A stretch of 64,000 bases of DNA, taken from assembly GCA_023382655.1 (NCBI GenBank), contig JAHDWK010000020.1, positions 62,001 to 126,000 of the forward strand, read 5' to 3'. The notes beneath the pieces were generated by a model that saw only the letters and a list, made by a program, of their open reading frames with translations, was not told the origin of the DNA and did no database searches. The position numbers and the translations under genes are program-made. This stretch comes from Anaerolineae bacterium. GTDB taxonomy: Bacteria > Chloroflexota > Anaerolineae > Promineifilales > Promineifilaceae. Below, piece by piece: positions 1 to 8,250 of this stretch (within the stretch, counting starts at the first letter, position 1; every line of letters begins with the position of its first letter).

Positions 1-2
1 AT

Positions 3-512
3 AGCGGCCCGTATGGTTGTGGCAAGGGGCCGGAATCGGCCGATGTGTGGTATTTGCAGGTGGAGCGCATTGTGCAGCCCAATCCGCTGGCGGCCACGAC
101 GGCCGATCCCGCCGCCTTTTTGCTCATGGGTTTAAGTACGCCCATGTTCCCCACTGTTGGCCCCACCGGCACAGCCCGCCCCACAAACCAGGCGACGCCG
201 ACGCTGCCTGCCAGCCCAACCCTGACTGTGCCCGGAGGAACGGGTACGGCCGTGACCGGAACAGTGATGCCTACCTTGACTTCTACCACCATCGGGGGGG
301 TAACGGCCACGCCAACCGGTTCGTTAACAGCCACGGCGACCGGGACACGGCCGTCCACCCCCACCATTACTCCCACCGGTACCTTAACCACGCCGGGCGC
401 TACCAGCCCACCGCCCCCTGCTACGCCCACGCCGCCCGGCAACCCGTATCCAGGGGCAACTAATACCCCGCCGCTGCCGGGTGGCACGCCCACCCCGACG
501 CCAGGGTATTAA
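3..512 (+). CDS. C-terminal part of a Thr/Pro-rich surface or secreted protein (5' partial)
   Basis: The frame is already open at the left edge, so only the last 169 or so residues are visible. About 40 ordinary residues are followed by a long low-complexity tail of Thr, Pro and Gly (units such as TPT, GTA and TATGT) ending in PTPTPGY. There is no C-terminal hydrophobic anchor and no sortase motif. Such tails are common as wall or linker regions of exported proteins in Chloroflexota, so an extracytoplasmic location is inferred; the function of the upstream part cannot be judged. Two ACGGCCGT octamers fall inside the tail, one read as TAV. No terminator hairpin was seen before the convergent gene at 550. 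Confidence 0.6.
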   Translation, partial: SGPYGCGKGPESADVWYLQVERIVQPNPLAATTADPAAFLLMGLSTPMFPTVGPTGTARPTNQATPTLPASPTLTVPGGTGTAVTGTVMPTLTSTTIGGVTATPTGSLTATATGTRPSTPTITPTGTLTTPGATSPPPPATPTPPGNPYPGATNTPPLPGGTPTPTPGY

Positions 513-549
513 GAGATGTGGCACAATTTGCTCAATCGCCTGACGCCGG

Positions 550-1104
550 TTAAGTGACCACCAGCAGCCCAACAGCAACCAGCATCGCCACAATAACCCA
601 GCCGGTTTTTTGGGAAAGGGGGAGCAATTGTGTACACGCCCATTGGATGGTGGCGGTAGACAGTATGGGGCGGGACATATTGGCCCGACATTGGTCGCTG
701 GCCCAGACATAGGCAAAGGTGAGCAGCGCCGGAATGAGCGCCAACCCAGCCGCCGGTATGAGGAACCAGAGGGGAAGGACGGGGATGATTTGGGGCGTTA
801 ACATCGTAAGGAGGGCCAGGGTTAATACATGAATGGCCTGGTCTAGGATGAAGCCAGGAGTGAGAGGATCATTTGCATAGCGTAGTTTGGCCCAATCCGT
901 CAGGTAATGCAAGATGCCCAGAATGAACAATGTTGGCCATACCTGCCAGAAGTTCTGGATGAGTAAGGCTGTAACCAGAACATGAATGGCGGCGTGCAGC
1001 GCCAGCCCCTTTGGCCCCTGGACTTTCATGCGAAAGATGCGATTCGTTTGTAGTGGGAAATCTCCTAGCAAGTGTGCCAGCAGGAGGGTAAGAAAAATGG
1101 TCAT
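550..1104 (-). CDS. DUF3307 family membrane protein
   Basis: A 184-residue protein that is almost entirely hydrophobic, with about five membrane segments. The N-terminal motif AHLLGDFPLQ (residues 10-19), a later HAAIH, a HYLTDW and a DQAIH match the conserved His/Asp pattern of DUF3307 proteins. The role of that family is unknown; the buried His and Asp residues suggest metal binding or proton handling, but this is inference. The start is an ATG without a clear Shine-Dalgarno. It converges with the partial gene on its left, and 187 bases without a gene separate it from the MFS gene. It does not appear to be in an operon. Confidence 0.7.
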   Translation of the reverse strand: MTIFLTLLLAHLLGDFPLQTNRIFRMKVQGPKGLALHAAIHVLVTALLIQNFWQVWPTLFILGILHYLTDWAKLRYANDPLTPGFILDQAIHVLTLALLTMLTPQIIPVLPLWFLIPAAGLALIPALLTFAYVWASDQCRANMSRPILSTATIQWACTQLLPLSQKTGWVIVAMLVAVGLLVVT

Positions 1105-1291
1105 GTCAGATCACGTTGGCAGCAGCGCCGGGCACAGTGCAACCTTGTATGGGCGATTTGTTACTACTCTGTGTCTGGCGTCCGCCCCCAAAAGGGAGGA
1201 TTCTGTGGTTAATAAAGCTTGCAGAAAACCTGTTTCCGCAAGAATGTCATTATAAAACGGCCGTCAGCGCAAACTGTGTTTTATTTTACAG

Positions 1292-2527
1292 TTAGTCGGT
1301 TAGGGCCGTCGCCGGATTCGTTTTCTGCTCAACTGGCATGACTTTGTGCAGCACGATAACCAGGGGCAGGGTGAGGATGGACAACAAGGCGCCGGTGGCA
1401 TAGGGTAGCGTGGGGCTGAGGGCAAAGATGGTGCCGGAAATGGCCGTGCTGATAATGGTGGAGATACTGACCACCGACTGGTTCACGCCCAGCACCTCGC
1501 CGCGCACTTCATCCGCTACCGTGCGCGTAGCCGCCGATTGCAGCGGGGGCATGAGCAGCCCCATGCCCAAGGCAAAAAACACGCTGCCAAAAGCGCCCAG
1601 CCAGGGGGAAGTGACCACCACAAAAATGAACAAACCGATGGCCCGTATAACCAGGCCCAGAGCAATGATCACTGTTTCATTCAGCCGCTTGATGGCGCGG
1701 GGCAACACGAGTAATTGGGTGATCAGTTGGGTAATGCCGACGACCGTGAGTAACAAGCCAATGCCCAGGTCGGTGATCTGCTGTGTGTAACCGGCAAACA
1801 GCACCGCCGCGCCATAGAGGGCAAAAGTAGATTGTAATAGCCCCAAGGCAAATTGCCCCACAAAGGAAAGCAGTAAGACGATGACTAATGGGTAATTGCT
1901 GAGGATGTGTCGTATGGAAAGAGTCCCACGACCGCGCTGGCGGTTTTGCTGGCGCTGTTCGGGGGAAAGCGTTTCATCAAGGGTGAAGTAGGTCAAAATT
2001 ACCACGGCCGTAGCCGCCAGCGCCGCTATGTAGAAGGGGATGGCTGGCCCAAATAAACCGGAGAGCAGCCCCCCCAAAGCGGGGCCAAAAACGAACCCCA
2101 GGCCAAAAGCGGCAAAAACCAGCCCCAAAGATTGGGTGCGTTTTTCGCGGGGAGTGATGTCGGTGATGTAAGCCTGGGCAACAATGATGTTGCCGCCGGT
2201 AATGCCGTCTAAAATGCGGGCGGCAAACAGCATTTCTACCGATTGTGCCAGGCCGATCATGACAAAACTGACGGCCGTGCCAATTTGCGAGACAATGAGA
2301 ACGGGGACACGGCCGTACCGGTCTGATAACCGCCCCAGGTAGGGGCTGGCAATAGCTTGCGCCAGGAAAAAGGAAGCGCCCAGCAGGGTGATCACCTGGG
2401 GTTCCATCTCAAAGCGGCGCAGCGCATACAGCGGCAACACCGGCAGCACCATGGAAGCGCCCAATATGTTCACAAAAACAATGAGGAGAATGGTAAGTAA
2501 GCGACGGTCAATTTGCTTGGTTTTCAT
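1292..2527 (-). CDS. MFS transporter, drug:H+ antiporter type (TetA-like)
   Basis: A 411-residue protein with about 12 predicted membrane segments. The loop between segments 2 and 3 carries motif A (GRLSDRYGRVPVL). Segment 5 carries the antiporter motif C as GFVFGPALGG, which is typical of exporters of the DHA1/TetA group. A polar central loop rich in Arg and Gln separates the two six-helix halves. The likely role is proton-driven export of a small hydrophobic or cationic compound; the substrate cannot be read from sequence. Its ATG overlaps the TGA of the thioesterase gene (ATGA), so the two are almost certainly co-transcribed and translationally coupled, thioesterase first. Confidence 0.85.
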   Translation of the reverse strand: MKTKQIDRRLLTILLIVFVNILGASMVLPVLPLYALRRFEMEPQVITLLGASFFLAQAIASPYLGRLSDRYGRVPVLIVSQIGTAVSFVMIGLAQSVEMLFAARILDGITGGNIIVAQAYITDITPREKRTQSLGLVFAAFGLGFVFGPALGGLLSGLFGPAIPFYIAALAATAVVILTYFTLDETLSPEQRQQNRQRGRGTLSIRHILSNYPLVIVLLLSFVGQFALGLLQSTFALYGAAVLFAGYTQQITDLGIGLLLTVVGITQLITQLLVLPRAIKRLNETVIIALGLVIRAIGLFIFVVVTSPWLGAFGSVFFALGMGLLMPPLQSAATRTVADEVRGEVLGVNQSVVSISTIISTAISGTIFALSPTLPYATGALLSILTLPLVIVLHKVMPVEQKTNPATALTD

Positions 2528-3423
2528 GTGTTGTTTTCAGGTAACGGTTGTTTATTTTCGTGGGTGATATGGGTGGAAATGTCAGCCAGGAAGTCGGCGG
2601 GGATGCGGCGGGGTTGGCCGGTAGCCAGGTCAACACACACGGCCGTAATACAAGCCTGAGCCAACAATGCCCGATCCTGAACACGGGTGATGGCACAATG
2701 GCGCACGGCCGTAGCTCGTCTTACGTCCGTCACAAAGGTGGACACCTCCAGTTCTTCATCAAACAGCGCCGGTTGTTTGTATTCGATGCGGTAACGCCGG
2801 GCCACAATGCCAAAACCGGCTTGCATCAGGCGTGCGATGGGCCAGCCGTAAGTGGCTAACGATTGCAGGCTGCAATCTTCAATGTAAGCCAGGTACATGG
2901 CATTATTCACATGACCGGCGGCGTCAATATCCCGCCATCTGACGGTGGGGCGGGTGGTGAACAGACCTGCCGGCGGCGGGGGCGGTGTGGGAAAGGGTTC
3001 CCGGCGCGGCGCTTGTGCCGGTATGCCGGCCGGCATAAAAGCCAGGATCATCTCATCGGGAATGGTAGCCGGGCGCAAGGTCTGGCTATCCATGAAGATC
3101 CAATCGGTGTGTGCCTGGGCCACCACTTCGCCGCTGGCTGCCTGGCGAATTTCGTAGGCGCGGCGGGAGCGCACCCGGCGAAAGTCTTGCACCCAGGTTC
3201 TGACAACGGCCGTATCGCCATAGTGTAACGGCCGTAAAAAAGTCACGGCCGTCTCCCGAATCAGCCATTGGCGCTGCATCTGTTGATAACGGGGGATGTC
3301 ATACCCCACTACCGCCGAAGCGTCCAACGCCGCTTCCTGCATGTAACGCAGGTAGTTGGTGTGGTTTACATGTCCATAGGCGTCACACTCATAATGGCGG
3401 ATGCGGAAAGAGCGTTCATACAT
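2524..3423 (-). CDS. Tandem hotdog-fold acyl-CoA/acyl-ACP thioesterase
   Basis: Two hotdog domains of the 4-hydroxybenzoyl-CoA thioesterase/FatA type lie in one chain of about 299 residues. The first starts with RIRHYECDAYGHVNHTNYLRYM and the second, at about residue 165, with VRWRDIDAAGHVNNAMYLAYIED. Both keep the Asp-x-x-GHVN active-site pattern. The family hydrolyses acyl thioesters; the acyl chain is not predictable. I chose the ATG that puts the first domain at the N-terminus (MYERSF). An in-frame TTG 13 codons upstream is possible, and neither has a strong ribosome site. Stop and start overlap with the MFS gene, which could export the released acid (inference). Confidence 0.8.
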   Translation of the reverse strand: MYERSFRIRHYECDAYGHVNHTNYLRYMQEAALDASAVVGYDIPRYQQMQRQWLIRETAVTFLRPLHYGDTAVVRTWVQDFRRVRSRRAYEIRQAASGEVVAQAHTDWIFMDSQTLRPATIPDEMILAFMPAGIPAQAPRREPFPTPPPPPAGLFTTRPTVRWRDIDAAGHVNNAMYLAYIEDCSLQSLATYGWPIARLMQAGFGIVARRYRIEYKQPALFDEELEVSTFVTDVRRATAVRHCAITRVQDRALLAQACITAVCVDLATGQPRRIPADFLADISTHITHENKQPLPENNT

Positions 3424-3470
3424 AGCCCGAATTTTGCGTTGTAACCAGCCATCACGCAACAAGTTAGTAG

Positions 3471-3504
3471 AGACCAGACAGGTTTTTAGAAACCTACCTG
3501 GTCT
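3471..3504. repeat. Imperfect hairpin in a divergent intergenic region
   Basis: Two 15-base arms (3471-3485 and 3490-3504) pair with two mismatches around a four-base loop. The element sits between the starts of the thioesterase gene and surE, where a terminator is not expected. It could be a dispersed palindrome or a regulatory element in the leader of either gene. Confidence 0.5.
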
Positions 3505-3618
3505 GCCGCCCGGTTAAACAGTTGTTAACCAAACCTTAGCCGGCTCTTAACCGGCTGTTGATTCAGGCTTAACGCGTGGTGATTACATTGCCACCTGTAT
3601 GAATAGAAGGAGAAAAAG

Positions 3619-4476
3619 ATGCATATTTTAGTAACAAATGACGACGGTGTGACGGCGCCCGGATTGTTGGCTTTGGCCCAGGGAATGCGCCGCCTGGGTA
3701 AGGTGAGTATTTTGGCCCCGGACCACGACTGGTCCGGCGGTGGGCATGTGAAAACGCTGAACCGACCGCTGCGGGTGCGCCGTGTAAAGCTGGCGGATGG
3801 CAGCCCGGCCTTTACCAGCGATGGCGCCCCTTCCGATTGTGTGGCGCTGGCGCTGATGGGACTGCTGAATGAAAAAATTGATCTGGTGGTCTCTGGCGTG
3901 AATACCTCGGCCAATTTGGGGCACGATGTCACCTATTCGGGCACGGTCACGGCCGTGATGGAAGGTATTATCTGGGGTGTACCTGGGGTGGCGGTGTCAC
4001 TGGATGGTCGGGGCACTAGCTCCTGGGAACTGGATTATGACACGGCCGTGGAAGTGGCCTGCCAGGTGGTGCAAACCGTCATTGACAAAGGATTACCAGA
4101 CCGTACCTTCCTCAATGTGAATGTACCTCACTTGCCATTGAGCGAACTCCAGGGTGTGCAGTTGACACGCCAGGGTTTGCGCGTTTACCGGGACCGGTTG
4201 GATAAACGGCAAGACCCGCGTGGTAATGATTATTACTGGATTGGCGGCGACCGCCCTACCGGTGTGCCCAAAGAAGGCACAGATGTGGGTGCGCTGGCTC
4301 AGGGTTATGCATCGGTGACGCCGTTACAGTTAGACCTGACGGCGTATCATGCATTGTCACTCCTGGCTGACTGGGAATGGCCGATGCCCGTGGAAGCGGT
4401 GATGCTGGACGAAACAGGTGGCAGTAACGGCCGTGTCCCCCTTGCGCCACTAGAGCTAGCGGCCATTGCTGCCTGA
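3619..4476 (+). CDS. surE: 5'/3'-nucleotidase SurE
   Basis: A 285-residue protein that starts MHILVTNDDG, the SurE signature with the two metal-binding Asp residues (8 and 9). It continues with the conserved GG.H loop near residue 45 and SGVNTSANLGHDVTYSGTV near residue 95, where the Asn and the TYSGTV stretch complete the active site. SurE dephosphorylates nucleoside monophosphates, and in some bacteria short polyphosphates, in the cytoplasm. The start has a strong Shine-Dalgarno (AGAAGGAGA). The length is slightly above the usual 250 or so. A small coiled-coil gene follows 19 bases downstream and probably shares the transcript, which ends at the hairpin at 4692. Confidence 0.95.
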   Translation: MHILVTNDDGVTAPGLLALAQGMRRLGKVSILAPDHDWSGGGHVKTLNRPLRVRRVKLADGSPAFTSDGAPSDCVALALMGLLNEKIDLVVSGVNTSANLGHDVTYSGTVTAVMEGIIWGVPGVAVSLDGRGTSSWELDYDTAVEVACQVVQTVIDKGLPDRTFLNVNVPHLPLSELQGVQLTRQGLRVYRDRLDKRQDPRGNDYYWIGGDRPTGVPKEGTDVGALAQGYASVTPLQLDLTAYHALSLLADWEWPMPVEAVMLDETGGSNGRVPLAPLELAAIAA

Positions 4477-4495
4477 GAATAAGGAGTGGGAGCCT

Positions 4496-4693
4496 ATGTT
4501 AAACATTGTCCAGGAAGAAAACCGGCGGCTCAAGGCAGAGCTGTCTGCCCTGCGCCGCGTCATTATGCAAGTGGAGCCGGTGGTGATGTTAGACGGCCGT
4601 TTTGAAGAAATGATGACCTCGCCCATTGCCGTCATTGGTGTGGCCCGCCAGATTATTGCCCAAATCCCCCAGGCCCAAACGTCCCAAAATTAA
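4496..4693 (+). CDS. Small coiled-coil protein of unknown function
   Basis: A 65-residue protein beginning MLNIVQEENRRLKAEL, a clear heptad coiled coil for the first 25 residues, then a more hydrophobic segment. The ATG is chosen because AAGGAG stands at the right distance; the frame is open a little further upstream into the end of surE. I do not recognise the family. The short distance from surE and the shared terminator suggest co-expression. It may be an oligomerisation or adaptor peptide, but that is conjecture. Confidence 0.65.
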   Translation: MLNIVQEENRRLKAELSALRRVIMQVEPVVMLDGRFEEMMTSPIAVIGVARQIIAQIPQAQTSQN

Positions 4694-4722
4694 AAGACCT
4701 CTGCTCTGGCTAGAGGTCTTTT
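4692..4722. terminator. Bidirectional intrinsic terminator
   Basis: A perfect 11-base stem (4692-4702 with 4712-4722) runs from AAAAGACC to GGTCTTTT, giving a U-tract on both strands. It lies exactly between two convergent genes, the surE transcript and the surface-protein gene ending at 4734. Confidence 0.9.
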
Positions 4723-4733
4723 AACTGCCAGCT

Positions 4734-5387
4734 TTATGCTTTTCGGCGCCCCCATTGCAGGTAAAGACCGGTGGCGATGAGCATGAGTCCGCTCACGGCC
4801 GTGAGCAGCAAAACTCCGGCCCATATCGAATCCATCTGTGTGGTCGTTTGCCGTTCGGCATAACTGGCCCCAGATTCCGGCAATAAGACCGTGCCGCCGG
4901 CGCCCGGCAGCTGAATGACGGCATTGGTGCCTCTGGTCAGGCAGAAATTGATATTGGCATGGTTGGGGCTTTCGGGGTAGACAGGCACATAGACGGTGCT
5001 TTGTGTGGTCACAGTCCAGCCCGCGCCGGGCAGTACGGTTACTTCCCAGTAACTTTGCCCGGCAGCATAGAGACCAAAGTCACCCTTGTCGCCGGAGTAA
5101 TTGGTGATCACCGTTTCCCGGTCACTGCTGACAAAACGCACATCAATGCCCCGGATGGGATTTTCGCCGGTGACGCCGGTATTGACGCAACGGCCGTCGC
5201 CATTCACATCCTCATACACAAACCCCGAAATGGAGCCACGTTGGTCATCAACTTCTTCCGAGTCGCCACCGCCGCCGGGAGGGGCCACATTGGTGGGGGT
5301 GGGGCGCGGTTCTTGCGCCCAGGCCACACCGGTTGCCAGGAACCAGACCAACAAAGCCAGTAATCCTACAGTTGTTTTTTTCGCCAT
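4734..5387 (-). CDS. Exported SdrD-B-like surface protein with C-terminal anchor
   Basis: About 217 residues. A lysine-containing N-terminus and a hydrophobic run ending in VAWAQE form a Sec signal peptide. A Pro/Gly-rich spacer follows, then one SdrD-B/SpaA-like Ig-type domain beginning GSISGFVYEDVNGDGRC, with the calcium-loop-like DVNGDGR. Near the end LPESGA resembles a sortase motif, followed by a membrane helix and WGRRKA. The layout (signal, Ig domain, motif, helix, basic tail) is that of wall- or membrane-anchored surface proteins. Three consecutive ATG codons follow a GGAGG; the third is the best spaced and is used here. A sortase was not seen in the window. Confidence 0.75.
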   Translation of the reverse strand: MAKKTTVGLLALLVWFLATGVAWAQEPRPTPTNVAPPGGGGDSEEVDDQRGSISGFVYEDVNGDGRCVNTGVTGENPIRGIDVRFVSSDRETVITNYSGDKGDFGLYAAGQSYWEVTVLPGAGWTVTTQSTVYVPVYPESPNHANINFCLTRGTNAVIQLPGAGGTVLLPESGASYAERQTTTQMDSIWAGVLLLTAVSGLMLIATGLYLQWGRRKA

Positions 5388-5576
5388 CATCATAACCTCC
5401 CAGCTTATCAACTGCCGGCTCATTTACTTGTAGCGAGCAGTTCAAGTGAGCAACATTATGCAAAGTACGTCTCTATTATACATATTTTTGCATTTATGTT
5501 AAGACCTGAAAAGTGATTTAGGGTGGGTAAGAAAGGGCTATTGACGACGGCCGTACTCCCTGCCCATAATGCAACC

Positions 5577-5855
5577 ATGTTTCAAGCGATACGACAAGTG
5601 ATATTTGCGTTTACGGCCGTGTGTTGCGGCCTGATTGGGTTGTTCTGGCTCTGGTTTATGTATCAGTTTAGCCTGAGGTGGCTAGATGCCAATGGCGAAG
5701 TGGGGCCAATGGTGGGGGCGACCGTTGTCTTTGGCCGCGAAGGCGCTTTTTGGATCGGCGCAGTCGCCGTTGGTTGGCTGCTGCTGGCGCTGTTTTTTGG
5801 TTTTATGCAGTGGCGTGTTTCGCGTAATCTGTCATCCGTTACCCGTGAGCCATAA
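5577..5855 (+). CDS. Small two-helix membrane protein
   Basis: About 92 residues with two hydrophobic segments (roughly 5-30 and 60-83) and a short polar loop between them. The ATG after GCAACC is preferred over an upstream in-frame GTG because the extra residues look non-coding. I do not recognise the family. The last residues (SSVTREP) are encoded by the start of a repeat built from CCGTTAC-like heptamers, the same pattern as at other gene ends in this window. Confidence 0.5.
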   Translation: MFQAIRQVIFAFTAVCCGLIGLFWLWFMYQFSLRWLDANGEVGPMVGATVVFGREGAFWIGAVAVGWLLLALFFGFMQWRVSRNLSSVTREP

Positions 5856-5893
5856 TCCGTGAGCAGAAGTCCGATTACGGATTACCGATTACC
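5836..5893. repeat. Heptamer-type repeat at the ends of two convergent genes
   Basis: Imperfect units such as CCGTTAC, CCGTGAG, CCGATTA and CGGATTA alternate across the junction of two convergent genes. It supplies the last codons of both, SSVTREP on the plus strand and KVIGNP on the minus strand. It belongs to the same class as the elements near 30100, 33154, 35130, 43310 and 45148. Confidence 0.65.
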
Positions 5894-6804
5894 TTCCGCT
5901 CCGTCCAGGTCTGGCGGTTGGCATCGAAGTGGGAGACGGCCGTTTCCGCAAAGGGCGCCATCTTGCGGCTGAAGTAGCTGGGTAGTCTTTCGGCAGACAG
6001 ATTATCCAGTGTTTGGGCATAGCTGCGCAAGATATGTTCGTCGAGTAATTCACCGCCGGTCTGGCCTACGGCCGTTATCGTCTCCATTCCCTTCTTGCCC
6101 CATTCCACCAAATCCAACGCCATCAGCCCGCTGACTTTGGCCGGACTCGTCCCTTCTTCGGCAGAGACCGTTTCCATTTCTGACCAGAGTGTTTCCAGGC
6201 GGGGGAGAAGATTGCCGGTGTTGGCAAAGAGACGGCCGTAGCTCTGGCGCAGCTCTTCGGCCGTTTGTTTAATGTCTTCTGCGGACAGTGGAGGGATGTT
6301 GACGGTTTGGGCGCTTTTATCAGAGGCGGCATGTAAGGCATCCAACAATTCATCCAGACTGTTGATCTGCGTCTCTTCTGCCAGCACGCCGTTTTCTTTC
6401 AACTGGGTGGTCAGCCGGTGCAGGAATACTTTGCTGCCGGTGGCGGCGTCACTGGCAATGGCAAAAATCCACAGCGGGGAGAAGCGTATCCACAGCAGTC
6501 CGGCCATATCAACCAATGAACCGGCCATACGCCGGGACATAAAGTTGCCTTCCAGATTGCGAGTGGGCAGGGCCGTCAGCACACTGCTATCCATCTGCGC
6601 CACCTGCTCAATCAAGAACTGCTGCAAATCACCCAGAGTCACACGGTAGAGGGTAGATTGTTGTAGGGTGGGGGGGATGAGTGTTTCGGAGAGCAGGACG
6701 GCCGTGCCGCCGCCTACTGCCGCCAATGACCGGATGGTGCGCTCTGGGATTGAGAGTAAAAAACCAAGCTGCTTACGGGTTTCTGGGTTCAGATTGTTGA
6801 ACAT
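5875..6804 (-). CDS. Conserved-looking hypothetical protein
   Basis: A 309-residue protein that I cannot place in a family. The start has a good AAGGAG seven bases before the ATG. It has an amphipathic N-terminus, a hydrophobic stretch near residues 95-120 (AGSLVDMAGLLWIRFSPLWIFAIA) and then mostly helical, charged sequence to the end. That is compatible with one membrane-associated segment. The final residues KVIGNP are encoded by the heptamer repeat. It could be grouped with the aminotransferase cluster on its right by direction, but a cruciform repeat separates them. Confidence 0.55.
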   Translation of the reverse strand: MFNNLNPETRKQLGFLLSIPERTIRSLAAVGGGTAVLLSETLIPPTLQQSTLYRVTLGDLQQFLIEQVAQMDSSVLTALPTRNLEGNFMSRRMAGSLVDMAGLLWIRFSPLWIFAIASDAATGSKVFLHRLTTQLKENGVLAEETQINSLDELLDALHAASDKSAQTVNIPPLSAEDIKQTAEELRQSYGRLFANTGNLLPRLETLWSEMETVSAEEGTSPAKVSGLMALDLVEWGKKGMETITAVGQTGGELLDEHILRSYAQTLDNLSAERLPSYFSRKMAPFAETAVSHFDANRQTWTERKVIGNP

Positions 6805-6819
6805 GATCTTCTCCTTGTA

Positions 6820-6878
6820 GTTTGTAGTGGGCGATTTATCGCCTGTTGTTTTACACCGCTCAAGCGGTTACTACAAAC
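6820..6878. repeat. Cruciform mini-element: outer stem with two inner hairpins
   Basis: A 9-base outer inverted repeat (GTTTGTAGT at 6820-6828, ACTACAAAC at 6870-6878) encloses two perfect hairpins, GGCGATTTATCGCC (6830-6843) and ACCGCTCAAGCGGT (6855-6868). A second element of the same plan lies at 49384-49440 with different inner sequence. It lies between the aminotransferase stop and the 5' end of the next minus-strand gene. Confidence 0.8.
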
Positions 6879-6920
6879 ATGCCTCTTTGTACGCAGCCTG
6901 CAATAATGGGTTGCATCCTT

Positions 6921-8168
6921 TCACCTCAACATAGCGGTCACGGCCGTAAACGCCCCATCCAATCGCTGCAATACCTCACCGACCTGGGTCTCGTTAATAA
7001 TCAGCGGCGGCAGCATTTGAATGACTGATGTGTCATTGTTGGCGTAGATGATCAGCAGCCCGGCCTCAACACCCGCCACCGTCATCATTGGCCCCAACAG
7101 TGGATTTGTCAGTTTCAACCCCATCATCAGCCCCTTTTGCCGCACCTCATGGATGATTGCCGCGTGTTTGTGTTGCAGTTCGGCAAATCCCCCGGCGAAA
7201 AGTTCGGCCATGTGGCGTACGTGGGGCAGGAATTCCAGCTCTGTCAAAATATCCAGCATGGTTAGCGTCACCGCACAGCCCAATTCTGCACCGCCACAGG
7301 TGGAAATGTGAATGAAAGGGTTTTCGTGCATAACCGGATTGAGATGATCGCGGTAGAGCGTGGCCGACATAGGATAGAGGCCGCCAGACAGTCCTTTGCC
7401 GCTGACGATGATGTCGGGGATGACGCCATACAGGTCAATGCCCCATATCTGGCCGCAACGCCCCAGCCCTGTTTGCACTTCATCCACAATCATCACCGCC
7501 CCGTATTGGTCGCAAAGCTGGCGCACCCCGGCGAAAAAACCCTCCGGGGGAATGGCAATGCCCAGGGTAGCCGGGATGGTTTCAAAGATGACGGCCGCTA
7601 CCTGTTCATTCATCGCCTGCGCCAATGCCGCCAGATCGCCAAAAGGCACCTGGATGAAATCGGCTGACGATGAGTGAAAGGGTTCCCGATATTGGGCATC
7701 GCCGGCAGCCAATGCCAGCCCGGTGTGCCCATGATAACCACCCTGGGCGGAGATAATGGTTTGGCGGCGGGTGTGGGCGCGGGCCAACTTGATAGCCATG
7801 TCTATAGCCTCGCCACCGGAAACGCCAAAGATGACATGGTTGATGTCGCCGGGTGACAATTGCGCCAAACGAGCGCCCAGATTGGCGCGGGCTTCGCTGA
7901 CCAGGTGGTGGTTGCCAATGTCTAGCTCGGTCACGGCCGTTTGCAGAGCCTCGACCACACGCGGATGCCGGTGCCCCAGGTTGAACACACCGCCGTTACT
8001 GTGGCAGTTAATCAGGCGACGGCCGTCAATATCCCACATATAAATCCCTTCCCGTTTCCCTAAAATAAAATTGATGCCCACCCGTTCATAAAACGCCACC
8101 TTGCCACTGGAAACATGCGCGGCAAAGCGGTCGGTAATGACAGATTTTTCATCTTGAGCAATGTACAT
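6921..8168 (-). CDS. Class III PLP-dependent aminotransferase
   Basis: A 415-residue protein with the fold-type I class III pattern: phosphate-loop GVSGGEA (115-121), stacking region YHGHT (145-149), cofactor-binding VDEVQTG with Asp229, and the Schiff-base lysine in SGKGLSGG (Lys258). These enzymes move an amino group from an omega-amine or amino acid to a keto acid. Candidates include ornithine, putrescine or beta-alanine type substrates; the sequence does not decide. It is the last gene of a leftward set with a kinase-like protein, a GPH symporter and a nitrilase-fold enzyme. That suggests processing of an imported amine or amide (inference). Confidence 0.9.
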   Translation of the reverse strand: MYIAQDEKSVITDRFAAHVSSGKVAFYERVGINFILGKREGIYMWDIDGRRLINCHSNGGVFNLGHRHPRVVEALQTAVTELDIGNHHLVSEARANLGARLAQLSPGDINHVIFGVSGGEAIDMAIKLARAHTRRQTIISAQGGYHGHTGLALAAGDAQYREPFHSSSADFIQVPFGDLAALAQAMNEQVAAVIFETIPATLGIAIPPEGFFAGVRQLCDQYGAVMIVDEVQTGLGRCGQIWGIDLYGVIPDIIVSGKGLSGGLYPMSATLYRDHLNPVMHENPFIHISTCGGAELGCAVTLTMLDILTELEFLPHVRHMAELFAGGFAELQHKHAAIIHEVRQKGLMMGLKLTNPLLGPMMTVAGVEAGLLIIYANNDTSVIQMLPPLIINETQVGEVLQRLDGAFTAVTAMLR

Positions 8169-8186
8169 CTTGTTTCTCCTCTAAGA

Positions 8187-8249
8187 AATCCACAGATTAC
8201 ACAGATTCCGCAGATTAAAAATCTGTGCCATCTGTGTAATCTGTGGATT
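8187..8249. repeat. Long palindrome with 20-base arms
   Basis: The arms 8187-8206 and 8230-8249 are perfect reverse complements made of the alternating words AATC, CACAGATT and ACACAGAT. The space between them holds degenerate copies of the same words. It fills the whole gap between the kinase-like gene and the aminotransferase. A decayed relative (CGCAGATTTTGGGGATT...) lies at 9265-9340 upstream of the kinase-like gene. Confidence 0.85.
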
Positions 8250-8250
8250 A